Shown here piece after piece: positions 36,621-45,520 of a stretch of 64,000 nucleotides of DNA. The stretch is from Pontibacter sp. SGAir0037 (lineage in GTDB: Bacteria > Bacteroidota > Bacteroidia > Cytophagales > Hymenobacteraceae), in the NCBI RefSeq assembly GCF_005491705.1, contig NZ_CP028092.1, forward strand, positions 2,232,001 through 2,296,000. The letters are read 5' to 3'. Numbering within the stretch: position 1 is the first letter of the stretch; each line of letters starts with the position of its first letter. A program made the position numbers and the translations under genes. Under the pieces are notes generated by a model that did no database searches, was not told the origin of the DNA, and worked only from the letters and a program-made list of their open reading frames with translations.

Positions 36621-39080
36621 CTACCCCGCCCTGTTCACCTCATCTAAATTGGAGTTCCGGCGCTTCGAATCAAATTTCTGCCCTCGGCTAAAGTTGTAGC
36701 GCAAGGTTATTCCCAGGTTCCTGGCATAGAAGTACTGGTCGAAATCGTTTATGTTGCGGCCAATGCGGGTATCGAACCTGATCCTGTACGTTCTGAACAC
36801 ATCGTTCATGTTTATGCTCAGGTCCAGCTTTTTATCCAGGAAGCTTTTGCGCAGCCCCAGGTGTACCCACCACATTGGTGCAATTTTATACAGGCCCGAT
36901 ACTACCGGACCACGGAACACCGACGTTGCCTCTACCTGTATACCTTTTGGCAGCAGTATGTTGTGTGTCGATTGCAGCATGTAAAGCAGTTGCGCATTTA
37001 CCACCCTTTCTTCGTTCACCGGCATACTGTACTCACTATAGTTAAGCGTAAGGGTATTGTTGGTATCCCAGTTTTTTAAAATTTTAAACGGAGCAATGGC
37101 CGCCAGGCTAATGTTCTGCAGGTTGTCTACGTTGCCGGTCGTATAAATGGTAGTGGCATTTTCGACATCCAGCACAGGCAGTTCGGCCATTACATCCTGC
37201 ACATACTGGTAGTTAAACACCAGGCTATACACTTTTTTAAAGGTTTGGGTGATCCCGATGGCCTGCGTGTACTGTGGCCTCAGCTGCGGGTTGCCCTGTA
37301 CATAGGTATACGGATCGCGGTAAATGATAAAAGGATTCAGGTTGCCATAGTTCGGGCGCTGGATGCGCCGGCTGTAACTGTAGCTGATCTGGTAATTTTC
37401 ATCGATCTTTTGCTGCACAAAAATGCTCGGAAAGAAATTCAGATACTCACGATCCGTTACCTGCCCTGTCGTCAGCGATTTTCCTTCGGAAGCTGTCTGC
37501 TCTGCCCTTAGCCCGGCCTGTACCGTATAGCGTTCCCCCAGCTTCCCGTTCACATTAAGATAGGCGGCGTAAATCCGCTCATCATAAAGAAAATGATTGG
37601 TTCGGCTCCGGTCCAGCGTAAGTGCGTCATCGTTTTTAATGTAAAAGCGGGAGTCGTTATCCGAAACCACCTGGCTGGCCTTAACTCCGGCTTCCAATTT
37701 AGCCTCCTTCGATAAAGGCCTGGTAAAATCTATTTTGGCTGCGTAGATGGTAAACCCATTATCGGTATCAGTGTAAAGAAATTCCTGCTTCTCCGGCTGC
37801 TGATCAAGCAGGTACCTTGTATAGTTGTTAAACTCTGAATATCCCCGGTTAGCTATTTTCACAAGATCCAGATCTGCCGAAAGGGTGGTGCCGGCGGTAT
37901 CGAGCTTACCCACATAATGCAGGTTGGTTGTCAGGTTCACAAAGCGGTTATTGGTAAAATTGTCGGCTTCGATAAACGTTTCCGGTTGGGCTGGCCCGGC
38001 CCCGATATAGGTATCGGTGTTAAAGTTCATCCAGAGGGTAATGTCGTTCAGGCTGGCCATACCCCCGATGCTGTGCTTATCATTCAGTTCGAAATCGGTA
38101 CCTGCACGAAAAGTAGGCGGCCCCAGGTTCTTGTGATTGCCTGCAGCAACCTGGTCGAAATAAGTGGTTTGTTCCCCGTAAAATTCACGCGTAAAAGTGC
38201 CTTCACGGTTCCCAATCCGTTTCATCTGGTCAAGGCTGAGGAAAGAGTTAAACCTGCCGCTTTTGTAGTTGATGTTTCCGCCCGTTGCATAGCCGGCCTG
38301 CTTAAAGTTGTAGGTAGAATTAACATACACGCTGCCGTTTATGCCGCGCAGGTCGTTTTTCTTTAAGTTGATGTTCAGAATACCGGAAGAGCCTTCGGCA
38401 TCATACTTGGCCGACGGATTGGTGATAATCTCAATGTTCCTGATATTCTCAGCCGACATTCCTTCCAGCATGGTACGCAGATCGCTGGCCGATAAATACG
38501 TAAGTTTGCCGTTCAGCATTACCGTTACGCCACTCCTGCCATTCAGCTGAATGTTGCCATCCTGATCTACAAACACGCCCGGTACCCTCGATAACACATC
38601 ATAGGCAGTTCTTCCGGCCGCCAGTGCAGTACCTTCTATGCTTACCACCATTTTATCTGCTTCGTGGGTAATGGTTGGCCGCAGCGCCTGCACTTCTACC
38701 TCTTTCAGCTGTGTCGTTTGTGGCGCCAGGGCAATAGTACCTACCTGCTGCTGCTGCCTAGTTGCTGAGATGGCTATTTGCCGGATGCTTTTATTTTTAT
38801 AGCCCAGGAAGCGAATTGCCAGTTCGTACTCCCCCTCACTTACCTCCCCAAAAGAGAACTGCCCCTGCCCGTCACTTAAAGTACTTTGGATAGCCTGATC
38901 TTTCCCCTGCTGCAACAGCGCCACCGTGGCATAAGCTACCGGTTTGCCTGTAAGCGAATCGGTCAGTGTGCCTGCTATCTGACCTTTGGCTGAGGCAGGA
39001 ATCTGTGCCGAGGCTGTAAAACCTGGCGTCAGGAAAAGGCATAGCTGTCCCAGTAAAAAGAGTAGTATTCTTTTTTTCAT
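36621..39080 (-). CDS. TonB-dependent receptor-like outer-membrane barrel (OMP_b-brl_3 type)
   Basis: The 819-residue protein has a signal peptide (LLFLLGQLCLFLTPGFTASAQ), a CarboxypepD_reg-like beta-sandwich (about 30-115: GQIAGTLTDSLTGKPVAYAT), a plug-like region (about 130-240: AYDVLSRVPGVFVDQDGNIQ, IEIITNPSAKYDAEGSSGIL) and a beta-barrel rich in aromatic alternating strands, as in the outer membrane beta-barrel family of Bacteroidota. Such proteins act in uptake of metal chelates or oligosaccharides or in surface assembly; the substrate cannot be read. There is no SusD neighbour, so it is not a classic polysaccharide-utilisation pair. It is probably monocistronic. Confidence 0.88.
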   Translation of the reverse strand: MKKRILLFLLGQLCLFLTPGFTASAQIPASAKGQIAGTLTDSLTGKPVAYATVALLQQGKDQAIQSTLSDGQGQFSFGEVSEGEYELAIRFLGYKNKSIRQIAISATRQQQQVGTIALAPQTTQLKEVEVQALRPTITHEADKMVVSIEGTALAAGRTAYDVLSRVPGVFVDQDGNIQLNGRSGVTVMLNGKLTYLSASDLRTMLEGMSAENIRNIEIITNPSAKYDAEGSSGILNINLKKNDLRGINGSVYVNSTYNFKQAGYATGGNINYKSGRFNSFLSLDQMKRIGNREGTFTREFYGEQTTYFDQVAAGNHKNLGPPTFRAGTDFELNDKHSIGGMASLNDITLWMNFNTDTYIGAGPAQPETFIEADNFTNNRFVNLTTNLHYVGKLDTAGTTLSADLDLVKIANRGYSEFNNYTRYLLDQQPEKQEFLYTDTDNGFTIYAAKIDFTRPLSKEAKLEAGVKASQVVSDNDSRFYIKNDDALTLDRSRTNHFLYDERIYAAYLNVNGKLGERYTVQAGLRAEQTASEGKSLTTGQVTDREYLNFFPSIFVQQKIDENYQISYSYSRRIQRPNYGNLNPFIIYRDPYTYVQGNPQLRPQYTQAIGITQTFKKVYSLVFNYQYVQDVMAELPVLDVENATTIYTTGNVDNLQNISLAAIAPFKILKNWDTNNTLTLNYSEYSMPVNEERVVNAQLLYMLQSTHNILLPKGIQVEATSVFRGPVVSGLYKIAPMWWVHLGLRKSFLDKKLDLSINMNDVFRTYRIRFDTRIGRNINDFDQYFYARNLGITLRYNFSRGQKFDSKRRNSNLDEVNRAG

Positions 39081-39480
39081 AATCTTTTGTCGTATGTTCT
39101 GTTTATTTCCCCGGAATCAGCTGATGTTTAAAAGACACAGCACTTTATGGATAGTTGCATGTGCCCTCGCTTTTCTAAAGAGACGACTGCAGCAAAGAAA
39201 GATTACAGGCTCCATCCTGAAAAGTGTAGAAATGCCACCTATCAGTATTGGCCAAAGCTGTTTGCTTTCCTGCAGCCGCTGCTTTAGTTCTTGTTTCAGT
39301 TAAGTAAACTTCTGTTTCGGGAATGGTTACAGCTTTTCACAAATTTTTTCCGGATAACCTGGTGGAGTATAGCTTTTAACAAGCTGAAGGGCAATCCGAA
39401 ACAGCCAGGCCGAATCAGAACTTGAAACGCGTACCGTTTAGGCAAATACCTGGTATTCAGATGGTAGCTACTCTAAAACA
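39081..39480. other. Intergenic region upstream of the TonB-dependent receptor
   Basis: Short frames on both strands in these 400 bases have no convincing protein character. The stretch should contain the promoter for the minus-strand receptor gene. Confidence 0.4.
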
Positions 39481-39533
39481 AAACCGGGTCAGCAGTGGCA
39501 GAATAATCAATTCTGCCACTGCTGACCCGGTTT
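39481..39533. terminator. Terminator after tatA, 24-bp perfect inverted repeat
   Basis: Arms 39481-39504 and 39510-39533 are exact complements (AAACCGGGTCAGCAGTGGCA at the start of the left arm) with a 5-nt loop. The strong G+C-rich stem with A/T ends can act in both directions. Confidence 0.85.
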
Positions 39534-39555
39534 AAACTTCCGGTAAAGCGGTGCC

Positions 39556-39768
39556 TTATTTTACAGGCTGCTCCTTATCTGCTGTTGTGGTGTTTTCGAT
39601 CTCATTCCTGATTTCTTTGCTGGCATCTTTAAATTCCCTGATGCCGCGGCCCAGGCCCCTGGCAAGTTCAGGAATACGCTTAGCGCCGAAAAGCAGGAGA
39701 ACAGCAAACAGAATAAGCATTACTTCTGAGCCTCCCAGTCCTCCTATAAAAAGAAAATTACTTGCCAT
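39556..39768 (-). CDS. tatA: Twin-arginine translocase subunit TatA/TatE
   Basis: The 70-residue protein has one N-terminal membrane segment ([19 protein letters not shown]) that includes the FGAKRIPEL hinge typical of TatA, followed by an amphipathic helix ([19 protein letters not shown]) and a charged tail. TatA forms the size-adjusting pore of the Tat pathway for folded proteins. It is alone here; TatB/C genes are not in the window. The divergent neighbour at 40085 carries a Tat-like N-terminus. Confidence 0.93.
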   Translation of the reverse strand: MASNFLFIGGLGGSEVMLILFAVLLLFGAKRIPELARGLGRGIREFKDASKEIRNEIENTTTADKEQPVK

Positions 39769-40084
39769 ATTTATTTGATTTTAAGGTTAAAGAATGATCG
39801 ATTTAGTTAAGAAAGAGCATTTAGATTACCCTCCTGCCCCCGCAAATGTAAGCGAAATTTATTGCTATAAACAATGTCCGGATAAAGAGTTTACTTGTAT
39901 CGGTAAACAGCAGCCTGTCCTGTACAAAATGCTATTGTTATAACTTTAGTTTCTTTTCCGGCCATCTTTTTCATTCGCCGGTTTATCCATACATAGCACC
40001 TAATTACCGATACACATTTGGCAAAGCAACCGTCACCCGACATCTTCGCTTTATAAAAATTTGTAAAATCAAATTGAATAGGTT
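39769..40084. other. Divergent intergenic region between tatA and the dioxygenase gene
   Basis: No gene is present. It holds the tatA promoter at 39843-39874. A weaker TAACTTTA box at 39941 on the plus strand may serve the dioxygenase gene but has no good -33 element. Confidence 0.5.
39843..39874 (-). promoter_or_regulatory. Bacteroidota sigma-A promoter of tatA
   Basis: On the minus strand TACATTTG (complement of 39843-39850) matches the -7 consensus TAnnTTTG exactly, with TTG (complement of 39872-39874) 21 nt upstream. Confidence 0.6.
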
Positions 40085-40816
40085 ATGGAAAGAAAGCGCT
40101 TCTTAAAAAGTTTACTGGTAGGTGCCATCTCTACTCCTGCTCTGCTGGCAGCCTGCAACAAAGAGGATGAATTGGTTGCTCCATCTGAAAATGCCGGTGG
40201 CACTGTGACCAACCCAGGCACCAGTTCCAGTAGCTGCACGGTAGCCCCCACCGAAACCGAAGGTCCCTACCCGACCAAAAGCCCGGCTTCTTATGTACGC
40301 AGCGATATCACCGACGGCAGAACAGGCTATAAACTTACCGCTAAGATTACAATTGGCAATACAAACAACAATTGCGCAGCTCTGGAAGGAGCTATTGTAG
40401 ACATCTGGCATTGCGATGCAGAGGGCAATTATTCCGAGTATGGCAACACCGGCATGCAATCCACCAATTACCAGTCGGTGCATTTTCTGCGGGGCAGACA
40501 GGTAACCGATGCAAACGGGCTCGTAACTTTTACCACCATCTTCCCCGGCTGGTATAATGGCAGAGCTACCCATATACATGTGCATATTTACAGAGCCAGC
40601 GGCACCTCCCTTAAAGTAACCCAGATTGCTTTTCCGGAAGGCACAGGCAGTGCCAAGGCATTGGTGAACGGCTATAACAAAGGTATGTCTGGCTATACCT
40701 ACAACAGCCGTGACGGTATATTTAACGACGATACCACGGGTATACAGATTGCAACTGTAACAGGAAATACCACTGATGGTTTCTATCTTTCCATTCAGTT
40801 AAATGTAGCCGCTTAA
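40085..40816 (+). CDS. Intradiol ring-cleavage dioxygenase-like lipoprotein
   Basis: The 243-residue protein starts with MERKRFLKSLLVGAIS, close to the Tat motif (S/T)RRxFLK but with RK instead of RR, and then has a lipobox ending in Cys (ALLAAC). The mature part is the intradiol dioxygenase fold: TETEGPYPTKSPASYVRSDI, LEGAIVDIWHCDAEGNYSEY and PGWYNGRATHIHVHIYR. The latter gives the Tyr and two His that bind Fe(III) in protocatechuate 3,4-dioxygenase. Related exported proteins in Bacteroidota have unproven substrates; ring cleavage of catecholic compounds is the family reaction. The divergent tatA gene fits export in folded, iron-loaded form (inference). Confidence 0.87.
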   Translation: MERKRFLKSLLVGAISTPALLAACNKEDELVAPSENAGGTVTNPGTSSSSCTVAPTETEGPYPTKSPASYVRSDITDGRTGYKLTAKITIGNTNNNCAALEGAIVDIWHCDAEGNYSEYGNTGMQSTNYQSVHFLRGRQVTDANGLVTFTTIFPGWYNGRATHIHVHIYRASGTSLKVTQIAFPEGTGSAKALVNGYNKGMSGYTYNSRDGIFNDDTTGIQIATVTGNTTDGFYLSIQLNVAA

Positions 40817-40870
40817 CTAGGATAAGGGAGCAGAGACATGGTATTTCTGCTCCTCTATACGCTTATTCTT

Positions 40871-41374
40871 ATGTCACAGATTATCACGCTTTGCTACAGA
40901 AAAGTGATTGATGCCGGCACTACCGGAGCCTGGGAGAAGCTTGTTTTCGCTGACAGCTACCAAGAGTTTAAAATGCAGGCACAGCTTTTTAACCAAGAAA
41001 AGAAATACCGTAGTTTTGCCGAACTGCTGCAACATGTACCCGATGCTTCGCAGCTACACTTCCTGGTTAGCGCTGCTGTAACAGGCTATCTGCAGCAACT
41101 ACATAATACTGTGCCTGATATCCTGAACAACCAGGGCAGGCATTTTCTCCCGTTTAACCAGTACCAGTTCGAAATCATAAATTCTGATATACTGGACAGT
41201 ACGCGCCACCAGGTAGCACTCAATTTTTACTCTGAGCCCCTTATCTGGCACCATACCATTGGTACCTACCTGCTGGTTTCTGAAGCAGCCGCAACAGGAG
41301 ACAAAGCCCTGACCAACCTGGTACAGCTACAACCTTTTTTAAGCATTTATTCACTTCAAACAAATCATCTATGA
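40871..41374 (+). CDS. Unknown protein coupled to a pirin-like protein
   Basis: From the ATG at 40871 the protein has 167 residues; an upstream ATG at 40838, after a GGGAG sequence, would add 11 hydrophobic residues. It starts SQIITLCYRKVIDAGTTGAW and has FHHTIGTYLLVSEAA-like helices near the end. No family motif was recognised. It shares 4 nt (ATGA) with the next gene and so is translationally coupled to the pirin-like protein, suggesting a joint function. Confidence 0.6.
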   Translation: MSQIITLCYRKVIDAGTTGAWEKLVFADSYQEFKMQAQLFNQEKKYRSFAELLQHVPDASQLHFLVSAAVTGYLQQLHNTVPDILNNQGRHFLPFNQYQFEIINSDILDSTRHQVALNFYSEPLIWHHTIGTYLLVSEAAATGDKALTNLVQLQPFLSIYSLQTNHL

Positions 41375-42066
41375 CAAAGGAAACGCCTGGTAAAATCTTT
41401 CTGGCAGATCAGCATTATATTAGCGAAACCGCTATTCTGAAAAGATGCAGCACCTTTCCTTCGGAGGCCGCAGGGCAGGAAGACAGGCAGCCTTTCCGCA
41501 GCCTTTACCTGTTGAACGAAGAATTACTGGCAGCTTACCAGAGTGTAAACCTGGAGGTAAAGCAGGATTCCTACCTGGTACTGATACCAATAACCGGGGA
41601 AGTTAATTTCCTGGATTGCAAGGGACATATGGAAACACTGGATGTGGAGGAAGTTCAGGTGCACCATGTGTCGGCTGGCTACACCTACCAGATCTCTAAC
41701 CCTTACAAAACCGATAACATCACTTTTTTGCAGCTCTGGATGAAAGCAACCGCGCCTGTAGCCATAGCTTCTCCTGATATTTACACCTATACCATTGGCC
41801 GCCTGCATAACAATTTAGCGAATATTGTGACAAATGCCCGATTCCCGTTCCGTATCAGCATGGGGCGGTTTGATGGCAGACAGGAAGCAGTCTATAAATT
41901 GCAGAACAAAACTTCTGCCCTTTATGCCTATGCCTTATCTGGCGTGTTCGAAGTAGAGGGCAGGCTGCTACACGAGAAAGACGGCATCGCCCTTTGGGAT
42001 ACCGCAGAGGTAGAGCTGGAGGCCCTGAGCCATAACGCCCTTATCCTGTTCCTGGAGCTAATTTAA
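41371..42066 (+). CDS. Pirin-like / cupin-fold protein
   Basis: The 231-residue protein has the two-cupin layout of pirin-family proteins: FRSLYLLNEELLAAYQSVNL and LVLIPITGEVNFLDCKGHME in the first half, VQVHHVSAGYTYQISNPYKT in the metal-site region, and KTSALYAYALSGVFEVEGRLLHEKDGIA in the second. Classical pirins bind iron with three His and a Glu; here the N-terminal half is divergent and only HHVS is suggestive. Functions in the family range from quercetinase activity to redox sensing, so no specific role is assigned. The start overlaps the upstream stop. Confidence 0.65.
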   Translation: MTKETPGKIFLADQHYISETAILKRCSTFPSEAAGQEDRQPFRSLYLLNEELLAAYQSVNLEVKQDSYLVLIPITGEVNFLDCKGHMETLDVEEVQVHHVSAGYTYQISNPYKTDNITFLQLWMKATAPVAIASPDIYTYTIGRLHNNLANIVTNARFPFRISMGRFDGRQEAVYKLQNKTSALYAYALSGVFEVEGRLLHEKDGIALWDTAEVELEALSHNALILFLELI

Positions 42067-42097
42067 ACATTGATACAGCTACTCCGGTACAGCCTGC

Positions 42098-42796
42098 TCA
42101 CAGCTTTCCCCACTCCTTCAGAAAATCGGCATAGGTATCGCTTACCGGCAGTTCCTTGCCGGAAGAAAGCTGCACTTTCCGGTTTACAATAGCTTTTACC
42201 TTCGCGACAGGCACAATGTAACTCCGGTGAATCCGCCTGAATTTCCCTGCAGGCAGCTTTTCCAGTACCTTTTTCATGGTCATCAAGGTTAGGATAGGCT
42301 TCTCATGCTTCAGGTGAATTTTAATATAGTCTTCCAGGCTTTCAATATACTCCACCTCCCGCAGGTCTACTTTCACCAGCTTGTACTCCGAATAAACAAA
42401 CAGAGCCTCGCTTTCTGACTCCTGCGACTGCTGCTGATAGGAACGGTAATCCAGGGCTTTTTGTACTGCCCTCGCAAAACGATTCATATTGATGGGCTTG
42501 AGCAGGTAGTCGAGTGCTTCGAGTTCAAACCCATCGTAGGCATACTGCTTATAAGCTGTTGTAAAAATGATCATTGGCTTAATCTCCAGCGCACGCACCA
42601 GGTCAAGCCCCGTAATATCAGGCATGTTGATATCCAGGAACAAAAGATCCACCGGCGAGCTTTTCAGGAACTCAGCTGCCGAAACGGCATCATCAAAGGT
42701 TTGCACCAGTTCAAGTTCCGGAATACGCGCCGCATACGTTTTAATTATGGTCAGGGCCAGGGGCTCATCATCTATCGCAATGCATCGGAGTGGCAT
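42098..42796 (-). CDS. LytTR-family response regulator
   Basis: From ATG 42796 the protein has 232 residues, the usual length; a longer frame reaching 42886 would add 30 residues that overlap the kinase gene and look non-coding. It has a receiver (CIAIDDEPLAL, LLFLDINMPDITG, YLLKPI) and a LytTR DNA-binding domain (LVKVDLREVEYIESLEDYIK, FRRIHRSYIVPVAKVKAI). Family members bind direct repeats upstream of target genes. It forms a pair with the LytS-type kinase immediately upstream. Confidence 0.92.
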   Translation of the reverse strand: MPLRCIAIDDEPLALTIIKTYAARIPELELVQTFDDAVSAAEFLKSSPVDLLFLDINMPDITGLDLVRALEIKPMIIFTTAYKQYAYDGFELEALDYLLKPINMNRFARAVQKALDYRSYQQQSQESESEALFVYSEYKLVKVDLREVEYIESLEDYIKIHLKHEKPILTLMTMKKVLEKLPAGKFRRIHRSYIVPVAKVKAIVNRKVQLSSGKELPVSDTYADFLKEWGKL

Positions 42797-42848
42797 AGGC
42801 AGTTCGGTTAAAAGCAAAAAATAATTATAACAGGAAAGGGAGCCCTGC

Positions 42849-43979
42849 TTACAGCTGAATCGTAAGCTCCACCGTAAAAAAGCCATCTTCCTGCTTAATA
42901 CTTAGCAGATGCCTGTCGGGGTACAAGTGCTGCAGCCGCTGTTTGGTGTTGGCAATACCGATTCCTGTACTCACCACATGGCGCGGCACCTCAAACAATT
43001 TATTCCGGCAGTAGAAGAAGATGGTATTGGCTTCCGATACCAGCCGAATAATAATGCTGGCCGGTTCATGGTTGCTCACACCGTACTTAAATACGTTTTC
43101 CACAAAGGTCATCAGCACCATCGGCGGCAGGTACTTTCCTCTCAGATCACCTTGCATGCTAAACTCTACCTGCACCTGTTTGTTCAGCCGCAGTCGCTGC
43201 AGGTCTATAAAGTCGCGGATACAGGCGGCTTCTTTTTCTACGGGCACCATATCTTCGGTAACATCATCGGTAACATAGCGCATGATATTGGATAGTTTCA
43301 GAATTGCATCCGGCGTATGTTCATTTTGCGTAACGGCCAGCGAGTAAATATTATTCAAGGTGTTAAAAAGAAAATGCGGGTTGATCTGCGCTTTCAGAAA
43401 AGACAATTCGGCATTTGCCTTCTCGGTTTCGGCCTGCAGGGCTCTTTTCTCGGTTTTCCTGAGGCGCTCTGTACTCCGGATGGTTGTGCCGAGGGCCAGC
43501 AGCGTAAAAAACAGGAAAACAGAAACCAGGTCGAATGGCCTGCCGGGCATCCCCCTCCTGCCAAACCGCCCCGGATCAGGTGGTGGTAGTGGCATTCCCG
43601 GCCTGTCGGGTCTCCTGAATTCTGAAGGCTGGGGCATTGCATTTCTTCCTACACCATTGGGCCGCATCTCCTGGTTGTGCCATATAATTCTGTCGTAGGG
43701 CCGCAGGTAAGAAATGCCTGCAAACAAAAGGGCCAGCGTGGCAGCATACAGCACATACTTTTTCTTTTCATACTGTTGCGGAATAAGCCAGTAAGTATGC
43801 AGGTAAAAAAGCAGTATAAACGATAAACTGAATATCCAGTAGGCAGGGTAACCTAACAGTTGCCAGGCACTCTGGTTATCAGGTTGCTGCATCAGGAAAA
43901 GCAAGGGCAGACTTAAAAGTAAAAGCCACCCGACAGCATGTGAAACTACTGCTGTTCTTTGGAAACGATTCATACACAA
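42849..43979 (-). CDS. LytS-type sensor histidine kinase
   Basis: The 376-residue protein has four hydrophobic segments in the N-terminal 160 residues, a Gly/Pro/Arg-rich loop (RRPDRPGMPLPPPDPGRFG), then the His_kinase (PF06580) domain with the phospho-His in FLKAQINPHFLFNTLNNIYS and a HATPase-like end (VFKYGVSNHEP, GIGIANTKQRL). The short, ligand-domain-free membrane part is typical of Bacteroidota LytS-like sensors. It is in an operon with the LytTR regulator. Confidence 0.92.
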   Translation of the reverse strand: MCMNRFQRTAVVSHAVGWLLLLSLPLLFLMQQPDNQSAWQLLGYPAYWIFSLSFILLFYLHTYWLIPQQYEKKKYVLYAATLALLFAGISYLRPYDRIIWHNQEMRPNGVGRNAMPQPSEFRRPDRPGMPLPPPDPGRFGRRGMPGRPFDLVSVFLFFTLLALGTTIRSTERLRKTEKRALQAETEKANAELSFLKAQINPHFLFNTLNNIYSLAVTQNEHTPDAILKLSNIMRYVTDDVTEDMVPVEKEAACIRDFIDLQRLRLNKQVQVEFSMQGDLRGKYLPPMVLMTFVENVFKYGVSNHEPASIIIRLVSEANTIFFYCRNKLFEVPRHVVSTGIGIANTKQRLQHLYPDRHLLSIKQEDGFFTVELTIQL

Positions 43980-44246
43980 AGTAACATGTTTCCGGCTACA
44001 ATAAGAGGCAAGAACCGATAAAACGGGTAGGTGTCTGGATGAAAAGGTATTGCCCGTTTATAAGCTGCCTTTATCCTGAAGTATTGTGGTTTACCTGAAG
44101 ATGTGAATTACTGCCTTTCTGTGCAATTTTAATTGCTACTTTTTATGTGTAAATTTATGTAACCTTTAGACTTATAAAGCTGTAAGAGGCTTTAAATTCT
44201 ATATATCAGAACTTTCATGTTTTACTTTCTCTAAAGAGGCAACAAA

Positions 44247-44537
44247 ATGATACAGAAGACATACTACAAAACAAAGGATCATTGTAAGGTGAAATTCTCC
44301 GTTAATCCTGAAAATGCCGAATCTGTAGAAATACTGGGCTTAAACGGTGACTGGGATAATCCTGTACCTATGAGCAAGAAAAAGGGCGGTAGCTTTACGT
44401 ACGAAACTTCGTTGCCAAAAGAAAGCCAGCACGAGTTCAAGTACCGTGTCAACGGCAGCGAATGGATGAACGAACCAGAAGCTGACAGCGAAAACCCGAA
44501 CGAATACGGTGGCACCAACAGTGTGCTTGTGCTGTAG
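44247..44537 (+). CDS. Glycogen-binding (CBM48/AMPK-beta-like) domain protein
   Basis: The 96-residue protein is a single early-set beta-sandwich: VKFSVNPENAESVEILGLNG, DWDNPVPMSKKKGGSFTYE, HEFKYRVNGSEWMNEP and ENPNEYGGTNSVLVL. This is the isoamylase N-terminal/AMPK glycogen-binding domain standing alone. The Trp and Lys positions used to bind alpha-glucan in AMPK-beta (W in GDWDN, W in SEWMN) are present. It may target glycogen or regulate a glycan enzyme in trans; no such enzyme is adjacent. It is followed by a terminator. Confidence 0.85.
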   Translation: MIQKTYYKTKDHCKVKFSVNPENAESVEILGLNGDWDNPVPMSKKKGGSFTYETSLPKESQHEFKYRVNGSEWMNEPEADSENPNEYGGTNSVLVL

Positions 44538-44578
44538 CCTATAGCACAGCAATACTGGTTAAATATATAGTACAAAAG

Positions 44579-44620
44579 CCTGAACTAAAGCAGCCAATTG
44601 CTCTAGTCCAGGTTTTTTTT
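44579..44620 (+). terminator. Intrinsic terminator after the CBM48 gene
   Basis: CCTGAACTAAAGCA and TGCTCTAGTCCAGG pair with two mismatches around a short loop, then eight T follow. Confidence 0.7.
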
Positions 44621-44940
44621 GCTTTTGCGTAAAGTGTAATAGGTTTACCTCACATGTTTGTTTTGTAGCTGGTATCACTCAACAATTCCAACTTCTTGGA
44701 GCCAGGCGTGTAACAAGGTGACTCACGTTTTAGCTTGTCTGAAAAGAGGAGTTTCTGCCCCTCCTTGTCTTTTGAAGAAGGCCCCTGCAGCTCTTTCTGG
44801 CCACTTCATACTATTAAATTAATTTCTAAGGCGTAGCTACAGAGCACGTGGATTTAAAATTCAGCAGCAGCATTGTCCCCTGGAGGGGACTATAGGGGTG
44901 TAATCGTTAGCAGAGAAACGCTATAAAACCTGTTCCAGAT
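44621..44940. other. Intergenic region with a repeat copy
   Basis: No gene is recognised. The only structure seen is the first copy of the 38-nt repeat at 44876-44913. Confidence 0.4.
44876..44913 (+). repeat. 38-nt direct repeat, copy 1
   Basis: The sequence begins TCCCCTGGAGGGGAC, a short palindrome (CCCCTGGAGGGG-like), and ends AATCGTTAGCAG. It differs from copy 2 at 45472 by one base. Confidence 0.9.
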
Positions 44941-45309
44941 CTATTGCCTCTCCTCTATCCAATATACTATATCTCTTATGACATTAGGCAAACTCCGTTT
45001 TACTTCCTTATCATCGAAGCGAAGAAATGTAACGCTAAATTTTTCCAGCGCCTGTTGCCTTGCCATGTCTTCTTTATACTTGTAATTATGGCTATCGCCA
45101 TCAACTTCAATAGCAAGCCGAAGTTCGTGACAATAAAAGTCTACAATATAATCCAGCATAGGCACCTGCCGATGAAACTGATAACCAAGGATTTTTCTCT
45201 CTTTTATCTCCTTCCAAAGCAGAACTTCAGAGAGCGTGCTAGTTTTGCGTAGCTCCGTGGCTTTTGCTTTCAAATCTTCTCTGTAAGGTATAATGTTGTT
45301 CTTGCCCAC
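44941..45309 (-). CDS. DUF559 protein (Vsr-like endonuclease fold)
   Basis: The 122-residue protein matches the DUF559 family: RKTSTLSEVLLWKEIKERKI, YQFHRQVPMLDYIVDFYCHE, LRLAIEVDGDSH and ILRFDDKEV-like FLRFDDKEV. The D-x(n)-E-V-D-G core (DFYCHELRLAIEVDGDSH) is the PD-(D/E)xK nuclease site shared with Vsr mismatch endonucleases. The biological target is unknown. It is bracketed by direct repeats at 44876-44913 and 45472-45509 and by an inverted, diverged copy at 45345-45372. Confidence 0.88.
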   Translation of the reverse strand: MGKNNIIPYREDLKAKATELRKTSTLSEVLLWKEIKERKILGYQFHRQVPMLDYIVDFYCHELRLAIEVDGDSHNYKYKEDMARQQALEKFSVTFLRFDDKEVKRSLPNVIRDIVYWIEERQ

Positions 45310-45344
45310 TTTGCGCTACCTTTGTTAGTTTGCTGAACGAATAA

Positions 45345-45372
45345 TACCCCCCTCTAGTCCCCTCAAGGGGAC
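45345..45372 (-). repeat. Inverted diverged copy of the DUF559-flanking repeat
   Basis: TACCCCCCTCTAGTCCCCTC and the following AAGGGGAC resemble the reverse complement of the first half of the 38-nt repeat. Confidence 0.6.
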
Positions 45373-45471
45373 ATTTTCCTGCTACTTTTACAGATTTTAT
45401 AATAATCAACTTCTATTTATAGCTTCACATAGCTATAGAACTGATTAATTTGAACAATCCATAGCAGACTA

Positions 45472-45509
45472 TCCCCTGGAGGGGATTATAGGGGTGTAAT
45501 CGTTAGCAG
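45472..45509 (+). repeat. 38-nt direct repeat, copy 2
   Basis: It matches 44876-44913 except for C to T in GGGGACTATA/GGGGATTATA. The copies lie 596 nt apart with the DUF559 gene between. Confidence 0.9.
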
Positions 45510-45520
45510 GCAATCTTTAC

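Noticed and set aside
39081..39480. Small protein on either strand
   Set aside because: Short frames lack conserved-looking composition or consistent starts.
42797..42886. Longer N-terminus of the LytTR regulator
   Set aside because: The 30 extra residues overlap the kinase gene end and precede the standard start of the receiver domain.
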